Of a stretch of 17,211 bases of DNA, positions 1 through 5,654 are shown piece by piece. Origin of the DNA: DAIOGN01 sp036745245 (lineage in GTDB: Bacteria > Zixibacteria > MSB-5A5 > JAUVRN01). The position numbers were made by a program, and so were the translations under genes. Location of the stretch: NCBI GenBank assembly GCA_036745245.1, contig DAIOGN010000074.1:1-17211 (forward strand), given 5' to 3'. The notes beneath the pieces are model-generated. The model saw only the letters and a list, made by a program, of their open reading frames with translations, did not search any database and was not told the DNA's origin. The stretch's first letter is position 1, and every line of letters begins with the position of its first letter.

Positions 1-780
1 GCGCGGAGGCTCGGCCACCGGCCAGCCTGTGCGCGGATCGAGAATATGACCCAGCCGACGGCCGTTGACGTAGCAATGCCGGTACGACACGCCGCTTGTT
101 GTGATCGCGCCACGGGACAGTTCGATGTCGCCGATCGGGCGATCGGGAGATTCGGGGTCGGCGAGTCCCACCACCCATGCTTCACCGGGATCGGCTGCAT
201 CCACCACCGCGATGTCGCCGCCGAAGTTCACCATGGCGCCGACGTCCGATGCGTCCTGAAGTAGCCGGCACACGCGATCTACGGCGTACTCCTTACCGAG
301 GCCGCCGAGATCGATCTCCATGCCAGGGAGAAGCGTGAGCGTACAGTCATCGAGTCGGGCGTGGTTCCAGCCCACCAGGAGAAGAAGCGACTCGATCTGC
401 GCAGTGTCGGGCGTGAACTCGCCGCCATCGAAGCGCCAGGCGCGTCGCAGAATCCCGGAGGTCACGTCGAAGAGTCCGTCGGACAGCGCGAAACAGGAGT
501 CGGCATAGCGCAGCAGTTGTGCGGTCTCGGGGTCGAGGGTTACCGGTCGGCCGCCTGAGCCGTTGATGGCGGCCACGATGTTGTCCTCGCGGTAGCGACT
601 GAACTTGCGCTCGATGCGTTGGGCTTCATCAAAAGCAAGCGACGCCAGTTGCCTGGCGTCGCCTTCGGAATCGGTTCGCAGGAGCACCTCGCAGGGGCAC
701 GCCATGGCCGCGAATCGCGCGACCCAGTGGCTCCCCTCGTGATGAAGCGTGAAGCGTGGCTCAGAAGATGCCGACGGCAT
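1..780 (-). CDS. apbE: FAD:protein FMN transferase (ApbE family), C-terminus cut by window edge
   Basis: The reading frame stays open from ATG at 780 to the left edge, giving 260 codons; the family is usually about 300-350 residues, so the C-terminus lies outside. ApbE moves FMN from FAD onto a Thr or Ser of a target protein, normally outside the cytoplasm. Visible family motifs are FSRYREDNIVAAIN (residues 60-73), SDGLFDVTSG (100-109), IDLGGLGKEYAVD (156-168), NFGGDI (185-190), TSGVSYR (228-234) and HILDPRTGWPV (245-255). The start overlaps the last 20 bases of the upstream barrel gene, so translation is probably coupled. The N-terminus (MPSASSEPRF) shows neither a signal peptide nor a lipobox, unlike many ApbE proteins. 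It may act in the cytoplasm or be exported another way. The family call is very secure; the partner is inferred from context. Confidence 0.95.
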   Translation of the reverse strand, partial: MPSASSEPRFTLHHEGSHWVARFAAMACPCEVLLRTDSEGDARQLASLAFDEAQRIERKFSRYREDNIVAAINGSGGRPVTLDPETAQLLRYADSCFALSDGLFDVTSGILRRAWRFDGGEFTPDTAQIESLLLLVGWNHARLDDCTLTLLPGMEIDLGGLGKEYAVDRVCRLLQDASDVGAMVNFGGDIAVVDAADPGEAWVVGLADPESPDRPIGDIELSRGAITTSGVSYRHCYVNGRRLGHILDPRTGWPVAEPPR

Positions 781-2038
781 AGCCCACCCTCACCATCACC
801 ACGTCGAGCGCGGGGAACAGCTCGTACGGGAGCGAGGTGTTCAAACCTTCGGGCGGCGAGTTGTCCCCGCGCTGGAGGTAGTACTCCATGCCGAAGGACA
901 GGCGGGCACGCGCCCGCACGGGGATGCTGTAGTTCAACCCGAAGGTCCACGCATCGAAGTTTGAGAGCCGGCTGTCGGCAGATGCGTACGCCGGCAGGGG
1001 GTCGCCCTGCAGTAGAAACGGCGCGTAGAAACCGGCCTGCGACTGCCGGTACCAGCGCACATGGGGAGTAAACATCCCCTCGCGATTAAAGTCGACATGC
1101 CAGAGAACATCCACCGAGTGCGCGCGCACGCCCCAGTCGTCCCAGAAGAACCGGTAGGCGAGGTCGGCGGAGGTGCCGGCAAAATGGCGCTTGAGCTGCC
1201 CCATCACGGCCTGTTGCTGACGGTCGGCCGGCCGGTTCTCGTACAGCGCTGTCACCGGCTCGCCGGGATCCGCTGAGTCGACGGGCTGCACGACACTGGT
1301 GATCTTGTAGGGATCGGTGAGATAGCCGGCCGATCGGGAGGCCGACCAGTTCACGCGCACAAGTGTCTCGCGGTTGATCACCTGCGCAATCGAGAGCCCG
1401 AGGTCGATCACACCTTTGTGGTGTGCGGCAAAGCGGGCCCGGCGCTCGGCCTCGGTTTCATTGAGATCGGCGCCCACTTCCCAGAACGCCGGGTAGACCC
1501 CCCCCACGGGTTCCACGCGATCGCTGGAGTAGGCCACCGTCACGCCCAGTGCAGTGTTCCGGCCGTTGAATTCGCGGGTGGCACCGCCTGATATCCCGAG
1601 CGATTTGTAGTCGTGTTCGCCCGACCAGCGCGCTCCGAGTTTTACCGTCGACAGCCGCCCCATCGCCCGCTCGAGCCCCGCCTCCAGGGCGAAGCGCGTG
1701 TCGGTGAAGTTCTCATCCACCGGATACGCTCCGGCGGGCACATCCACAATGGTTCCGCCGGACGCGCGGGTGATGGTCTGCGGATACTTCGACGGGGAGG
1801 CACCTGTGGGCGTGGCGCCCGTGAGCCCGTCGTAGGTGAGACGCGCGTTGAAGATGAGCTTGTCCGAGACGTCCTTCGCGTAATTGAACGTGAACTCGGT
1901 CGCGCTGGTCCGCTCACGTTCCTTATAGAAGAGCAGGGACGATTCGGTGCGCGCCGGGCTACCCGCGTGGGCGGCGGATGCGCCAAGGAGTGAAGCCGTG
2001 ACCGCCCGCAGGGCGGACCGGATGGGAACGGGCGTCAT
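761..2038 (-). CDS. DUF3570 outer-membrane beta-barrel protein
   Basis: This 425-residue protein has a signal peptide (residues 1-25, cleavage after AHA). Alternating amphipathic strands fill the rest, and it ends in an aromatic residue (AVGIF), as outer-membrane barrels do. The block ARLTYDGLTGATPTGASP (65-82) followed by PQT and SGGT resembles the conserved N-terminal block of the DUF3570 family. That family is commonly found beside DUF4266 lipoproteins and ApbE, exactly as here. The start ATG shares one base with the stop of the DUF4266 gene (TGATG at 2036-2040), and the 3' end overlaps apbE by 20 bases, so the three genes form one translationally coupled unit. The biochemical role of DUF3570 is not established. 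DGLTGAT (70-76) looks like an ApbE acceptor motif, which is inference. The thioredoxin-like gene often found in such cassettes is absent from the window. Confidence 0.85.
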   Translation of the reverse strand: MTPVPIRSALRAVTASLLGASAAHAGSPARTESSLLFYKERERTSATEFTFNYAKDVSDKLIFNARLTYDGLTGATPTGASPSKYPQTITRASGGTIVDVPAGAYPVDENFTDTRFALEAGLERAMGRLSTVKLGARWSGEHDYKSLGISGGATREFNGRNTALGVTVAYSSDRVEPVGGVYPAFWEVGADLNETEAERRARFAAHHKGVIDLGLSIAQVINRETLVRVNWSASRSAGYLTDPYKITSVVQPVDSADPGEPVTALYENRPADRQQQAVMGQLKRHFAGTSADLAYRFFWDDWGVRAHSVDVLWHVDFNREGMFTPHVRWYRQSQAGFYAPFLLQGDPLPAYASADSRLSNFDAWTFGLNYSIPVRARARLSFGMEYYLQRGDNSPPEGLNTSLPYELFPALDVVMVRVGYAVGIF

Positions 2039-2271
2039 CAGTTACAACCGCAGCCCCCGCCACCCAGCCCTCGGCTGCCGGAGGAAGCTTCCTTGCTGAA
2101 ATAGATGTGGTCGTCCAGTACCTGGTCGTTGGCGCGGAACTCGAATTTCATCTCCGGGCGGGCCAGGACACCTCGGTCCATCACGTTCACGCCCACCGAA
2201 GAGCAGCCTCCGCAGAGCACAAAGGCCGCCAGGGTGGCACCGGCCGCGCACACACGTCGGATCGCCTTCAT
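2038..2271 (-). CDS. DUF4266 small lipoprotein with Gly/Cys C-terminus
   Basis: This 77-residue protein has an N-terminal hydrophobic signal ending in LCGGC; Cys23 is the likely lipidated residue, although Cys at -3 makes the lipobox imperfect. The mature part contains GVLARPEM (34-41), DDHIYFSKE (53-61) and the C-terminal tail GGGGCGCN (70-77), all recognisable DUF4266 features. The ATG at 2271 was chosen over a longer frame beginning at 2298 because GGAG lies just upstream and the signal peptide begins there. The stop overlaps the next start by one base. The function is unknown. The paired cysteines (74 and 76) at the extreme C-terminus could bind metal or be modified, and the position before a DUF3570 barrel and ApbE suggests an envelope complex. 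Confidence 0.85.
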   Translation of the reverse strand: MKAIRRVCAAGATLAAFVLCGGCSSVGVNVMDRGVLARPEMKFEFRANDQVLDDHIYFSKEASSGSRGLGGGGCGCN

Positions 2272-2311
2272 CGTCTGAGCTCCTGAGTGTGGAAGCATTT
2301 GCCCCGAGTCC

Positions 2312-2340
2312 CACCGGCCCGGCCCTTGGCCAGGCCGGTG
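2312..2340 (-). terminator. Hairpin between second barrel gene and DUF4266 cassette
   Basis: A 13-bp stem (2312-2324 with 2328-2340, one C/A mismatch) closes on a 3-base loop. It lies 34 bases downstream of the stop of the barrel gene at 2374 and 41 bases upstream of the DUF4266 start. No T-run follows in the direction of transcription, so it may be an RNA stabiliser or a weak terminator that separates or tunes expression of the downstream cassette. Confidence 0.45.
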
Positions 2341-2373
2341 AACTCCGGGCTAAAGCGCCTGGTCCACGTCAGA

Positions 2374-3129
2374 CTAGAACCGATAGGCCACGCCCATCAG
2401 CACGCGAGCATTGAAATCGGGCTGATTGATGGCATCGTCCGCGTCCGCATAGGTGTAATTGGCAATGGTGTTTTCGCCACTGCCGTCGGGATAGTAGTAC
2501 GAGTCGTGCCCGTCCAGGCCGCTCTTGAAGTAGTAGTCGGCTCCGACAGAGAACGTCATGTCCACGATCGGGCTGAGCGCAAAGGCGGTTTCCACACCCC
2601 CGCCCACGCCCCACTGGTTGCCGTTTACATCGAAGGTTTCATTGCCCCCGATATAGGCGAAGGCAGCCGTGAAGTCGTTATAGCGCATGCCACCGAACAC
2701 CTTGGAGCGCTGCAGTGAGGCAATCTTGACCGGGTACAAGAGATCAAAGCGCAGGTCCCAGTTGTCGCCTGAGGACTGAGGCTCACCATTGGTATTGTTG
2801 TCGATGAACACGCGCCTGGCCGCGAGCGGATCTCCGGGGTTGGACCACGTGTGGCCGTACCCGAGCCGCAGTGCAAAGGGGAGACCCTGGGCCAGGTTTT
2901 CAAACATGATGGACGCATGGAGGGCAATGCCGGCGTTGTACCCAAGCTGCACGCCCCCGATGAACAGCTTCCGGCCGGAGTAGTCCCTTTTGGCCGGGGC
3001 GCTGGCCACGGGCGCAGACTTTTTCGGTTCGTTCTTCTTGGGCGTAGGGGCAGGCGCCTTCGTCTGCGCGGCGGCCGTCCCGCCGAACAGGAGACCTGCC
3101 ACGAGGACACACAGTGCGGACCTGCTCAT
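2374..3129 (-). CDS. Outer-membrane beta-barrel protein with Lys/Pro-rich linker
   Basis: The 251-residue protein begins with a signal peptide (1-21, cleavage after TAAA). A Lys/Pro/Ala-rich stretch (about 23-48) follows, then roughly 200 residues of alternating hydrophobic strands rich in Gly, Tyr and Phe (for example FIGGVQLGYNAGIAL and FSVGADYYF). It ends in ...GVAYRF, a typical C-terminal outer-membrane assembly signal. A GAGGAG ribosome site six bases before the ATG fixes the start. The size and pattern fit an 8- to 10-stranded OmpA/OmpW-like barrel. No enzymatic motif was seen. The Lys/Pro linker after the signal peptide could contact peptidoglycan or another envelope component, which is speculative. 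It lies upstream of the DUF4266-DUF3570-apbE cassette on the same strand, so the four could share a transcript. Confidence 0.7.
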   Translation of the reverse strand: MSRSALCVLVAGLLFGGTAAAQTKAPAPTPKKNEPKKSAPVASAPAKRDYSGRKLFIGGVQLGYNAGIALHASIMFENLAQGLPFALRLGYGHTWSNPGDPLAARRVFIDNNTNGEPQSSGDNWDLRFDLLYPVKIASLQRSKVFGGMRYNDFTAAFAYIGGNETFDVNGNQWGVGGGVETAFALSPIVDMTFSVGADYYFKSGLDGHDSYYYPDGSGENTIANYTYADADDAINQPDFNARVLMGVAYRF

Positions 3130-3281
3130 AACGCTCTCCTCTCGTCTTTGGTCGACACGCCGAGCCCCTGAACGTCAGAGGCTGGCATAGTCGTTCCCTG
3201 CTGGATTCGACGGAAAGCGGCAGGCTCCTGAAGAAAAAGATGCGGATGATTGAGATCGTACCACTTCTGCCCGGTGTGCAG

Positions 3282-3297
3282 TTCCCGCACACGGGAA
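3282..3297. other. Short inverted repeat upstream of barrel gene
   Basis: TTCCCG, four bases, then CGGGAA lies about 150 bases upstream of the barrel gene start at 3129. It could be an operator or a small hairpin. Across the 310-base gap 3130-3439 I see no coding region. The gap holds this repeat, the strong ribosome site at 3136-3141 and the two hairpins listed separately; no convincing -35/-10 pair was found. Confidence 0.25.
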
Positions 3298-3342
3298 ACG
3301 GCGTCGCTACGGCGGACTTGCTGAGGGATAGAGCAGGTGAGC

Positions 3343-3380
3343 GCGGCCGCGTGCTTCCTATATAAGGAAGCGGCGGCCGC
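3343..3380. other. Long interrupted hairpin with AT-rich loop
   Basis: GCGGCCGC (3343-3350) pairs with 3373-3380, and GCTTCCT (3353-3359) pairs with AGGAAGC (3365-3371), around a five-base ATATA loop and a small GT/G interior bulge. It sits between the S74 protein gene and the barrel gene, just past a stronger terminator-like hairpin. The symmetry suits either strand. Confidence 0.5.
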
Positions 3381-3403
3381 CGTGCGGTGAGGAACCCCAG
3401 AAA

Positions 3404-3429
3404 GGAGCCGGCCCCAAGGGGCCGGCTCC
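3404..3429 (-). terminator. Strong terminator-like hairpin after S74 protein gene
   Basis: A perfect 12-bp GC-rich stem (3404-3415 with 3418-3429) begins 10 bases after the stop codon at 3440 on the minus strand. The following bases in that direction read TTTCTGGGG, a short T-stretch. This fits a Rho-independent terminator for the S74-domain gene. Confidence 0.65.
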
Positions 3430-3439
3430 CTGGCAGAAG

Positions 3440-4792
3440 CTATTGGCGGGACAGCACTCGATCGAGTTTGCGGTTGAGTTCGTCGAGCCGGTTCTTCAAC
3501 TCCAGATTCTGTTCTCGAAGTTCATCGTTTTCCCGATGCAACACCTGAATCGCCGCCAGGGCGATGCCCGAGGGATCGACCGTGGAGATGGAGCGATCGT
3601 TGTCGCCCACGTCGAATAGCCGCTTGAAGTCCTGCGCCGTGGGGCCGATGTGAGTGACATCATCGGATTCAGCGCGATAGTTCCAGCGCAGAATCGGCAG
3701 GCGGTCGATCCGGTCGAGCAGGTCGTCGCCGTCCACCTCCCGAAAATTCTCCTTGAGTGCAACATCGGAAGCATTGGTCCACACACCGCCGGCGGTGAGG
3801 TGCGCACCACTTGAATGCTCGATGACCTCGGTGGGGTTGGAGACTCCCAGGCCGATTTTCCCGTCCCCCGTTCCGTCGAGCACCAGGCCCGTGTCGTCCA
3901 GGCCCATCGTGCCATCGACCATTACCAGGCGGCATGACGCATCAGAGCAGCGCATAATTGAGCTTCGGCCACCTGCTTTCGCAGACATCACCACTTCGCT
4001 TTCCTGCGTGAGGGGATCGCGGGTACACGTCATGTCCACAAGCCCATCCCCGGTGACGTCGCCCAGGGCGATGTTTGAACTGGAAAGCGTGGTGCCCATT
4101 CTCAAGTCACCCACCACCGGTTCGCCGGGTGGCAATCCTTCGCTCGATGTGCCTTGCATGAAGCAGGTGCCATCGGCCTGGAGCAAACTCCAACCATCCG
4201 CATGGTTGCCGCCTTGAACTACCCCTGCGGTGATAGACAGCCTGGCGGTGTCTGGGAGCGTCTCGATGGAGACGGCGTCCGTGACTTCCAATTGGCCCAG
4301 CGTGTTGGGCTCGGAGCGGAAAATCATCATGCCGGCCTGGTGATAGCCCACATCGCACTGCATGGTGCACCCACCACCGGTCGACGTGGCTTGTGCAGAG
4401 GTATGCGCGCCTTCGTCGTCGACGCTGTCCATGACCTGGCCGGTACCGATCCCCAAGTGGGCTACTATCACGGACTTCACAGCAGCGGTAGTAGCCTGGA
4501 TGAAGGCTGTGCCTTCAATGTTTCCGTCGCCTTCCGGATCCGATTCCACAACTACCTCGGAAAGGCCGCTGTCGACGGCCATGCGGGCGGCATGCGTCTT
4601 GTCTGACTTGAACAGATTTACGGATATGTTCTTTCTGATGTTCTTGGCGCGCATGCCGCTTGCACCTGTGGGATCCACATGGGTCAGGTCTAACACGGAA
4701 CCGCTGTCGGTGGTTTCCATGGAAAGATTTCCGTAGATAGGCTGCCCCGGTTGGAACGTCTTGTACTTCATGGAGGAGGATGCGCCGTGCAC
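3440..4792 (-). CDS. S74 (endosialidase chaperone) domain protein, C-terminal portion of a frameshifted gene
   Basis: This 450-residue frame begins at an internal GTG. It is the continuation of the signal-peptide-bearing frame at 4806-5531: the same frame stays open and meaningful upstream of 4792. Residues 1-310 form a repetitive secreted region with Ca-loop-like stretches (SDPEGDGNIEG, DVTGDGLVD, DGTGDGKIG). The block KIGLGVSNPTEVI leads into the C-terminal S74 intramolecular chaperone, with ASDVALKENF (341-350) holding the predicted catalytic Ser342 and Lys347. A terminal coiled coil (about 418-449) follows, as expected for trimer formation. In phage tail spikes this domain folds the fibre and then cuts itself off. 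The same domain occurs in secreted bacterial proteins, and no phage genes lie nearby. Whether this portion is expressed depends on whether the frameshift is real. Confidence 0.8.
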   Translation of the reverse strand: MHGASSSMKYKTFQPGQPIYGNLSMETTDSGSVLDLTHVDPTGASGMRAKNIRKNISVNLFKSDKTHAARMAVDSGLSEVVVESDPEGDGNIEGTAFIQATTAAVKSVIVAHLGIGTGQVMDSVDDEGAHTSAQATSTGGGCTMQCDVGYHQAGMMIFRSEPNTLGQLEVTDAVSIETLPDTARLSITAGVVQGGNHADGWSLLQADGTCFMQGTSSEGLPPGEPVVGDLRMGTTLSSSNIALGDVTGDGLVDMTCTRDPLTQESEVVMSAKAGGRSSIMRCSDASCRLVMVDGTMGLDDTGLVLDGTGDGKIGLGVSNPTEVIEHSSGAHLTAGGVWTNASDVALKENFREVDGDDLLDRIDRLPILRWNYRAESDDVTHIGPTAQDFKRLFDVGDNDRSISTVDPSGIALAAIQVLHRENDELREQNLELKNRLDELNRKLDRVLSRQ

Positions 4793-4805
4793 CGATATCA
4801 GAGCC

Positions 4806-5531
4806 TCACTGCTGCCCTGCGCCTTGATGTCGATGGAGCCGCCGCCCGAATCCGTTTGTAAGTGTGGGGTCGTAGTTTTTTAGGCCCAGGAGGGCGCGGT
4901 CATCGTTGACGTGTATGTCCACGGAGCGATCGGCGACGCCATCACCGTCTACATCGGCTATGGCCAGGCGGCGAACGCCATCGGTGGTCGCCGAATCCAG
5001 GGAGGCGAACTCGGGCGTGCCGTCACCATCCGAATCCGTGGAGAGTTCAAGCTCGTGCCCAAGTGGCATACCTGGCGAATTGATTATCTTGATGGTACCA
5101 CGCGCGAGGGTGCTACCCGAAGACGTTTCGCTGTGAAAGGTGGCCGAAGTCAGTGCATGTGGGACGGCCGTCAAGCGAGTGCGTGGTGAGAGCGCTTCGA
5201 ATCCGTTTGGCCCTAACACCTGGATCTCCAGCCAGGCGGTGCATGGCGCACAGCTGTCGAAGAAGTGTCCGGATTCGTTCAGCTCAACCGTGAACACTCC
5301 ATTTTTGGTGGTGACCACGTGGATTTCTGCGTCGTTGAGATCAGCTCCTCCTACGATCTGGGCCCATAGGCCGGAAGAGGTAGTGTAGGTACTGTCCTTA
5401 ACAGCAAGGCCGTTGTCGTCGGTGAGAACGCCCTGGAAGGTCACCGTGGTGGGCCCCCCGCCTAGAGACACGGCGGCGATCGCTAGCAGGAATAAACATA
5501 CTCCTGCGCTGATGTGGACGATGCGTTTCAT
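4806..5531 (-). CDS. N-terminal portion of the frameshifted S74-domain secreted protein
   Basis: ATG at 5531 has AGGAG eight bases upstream and starts a signal peptide (MKRIVHISAGVCLFLLAIAA). A module beginning VTFQGVLTDDNG (about 30-41) and closing with TRLTAVPHALTSA is the common N-terminal domain of secreted S74-domain proteins. Two Ca-loop-like segments follow (DSDGDGTPE and DVDGDGVAD). Around residue 217 the frame becomes nonsense (GRRLHRHQGAGQQ) and stops at 4806. The alternative frame continues sensibly as TDSGGGSIDIKAQGSSEAL into the 3440-4792 frame. From 5531 to 3440 is 2092 bases, one more than a multiple of three. Removing a single base gives one open frame of 696 residues, so the two entries are parts of one gene or an inactivated pseudogene. 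Confidence 0.8.
   Translation of the reverse strand: MKRIVHISAGVCLFLLAIAAVSLGGGPTTVTFQGVLTDDNGLAVKDSTYTTSSGLWAQIVGGADLNDAEIHVVTTKNGVFTVELNESGHFFDSCAPCTAWLEIQVLGPNGFEALSPRTRLTAVPHALTSATFHSETSSGSTLARGTIKIINSPGMPLGHELELSTDSDGDGTPEFASLDSATTDGVRRLAIADVDGDGVADRSVDIHVNDDRALLGLKNYDPTLTNGFGRRLHRHQGAGQQ
4876..4881 (-). other. Likely frameshift site (A6 on coding strand)
   Basis: This T6 run (A6 on the coding strand) lies where the frame must change. A stop codon in the destination frame just upstream at CCTAA limits the shift to positions at or after this run. Dropping one A restores a continuous frame. A homopolymer length error in sequencing is the simplest explanation; a real mutation is the alternative. 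Confidence 0.6.
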
Positions 5532-5579
5532 GTGTGGCTCCTTGTGGTTGAACACGAGTCAGTTCAAAATCGGGCGGAG

Positions 5580-5646
5580 AACGGCCGCTCCATTTCGGAG
5601 CGGCGTTCAAAAACACGAAGCAGCGCCCGCTGTCGAATTCGGGCGC
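5580..5646 (-). terminator. Two hairpins after the BNR/dockerin gene
   Basis: A 7-bp GC stem (5623-5629 with 5640-5646) starts nine bases past the stop codon at 5655 and is followed on the minus strand by TTCGTGTTTTTG, a T-rich tract. A second stem (5584-5591 with 5597-5604, extended by three pairs past a bulged G) lies further on. Together they probably terminate the 5655-7760 transcript before the S74 gene, which has its own ribosome site at about 5540. Confidence 0.5.
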
Positions 5647-5654
5647 CGCTTACG

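Noticed and set aside
540..950. 136-codon minus-strand frame starting at 950
   Set aside because: It lies out of frame with both the DUF3570 barrel and apbE, and its Arg/Pro/Ala-rich product matches no family.
4870..4890. A-AAA-AAC heptamer at the S74 frameshift, which looks like a programmed -1 slippery site
   Set aside because: A -1 shift enters the wrong frame; the downstream coding frame requires +1 (or loss of one base). A homopolymer indel explains it better.
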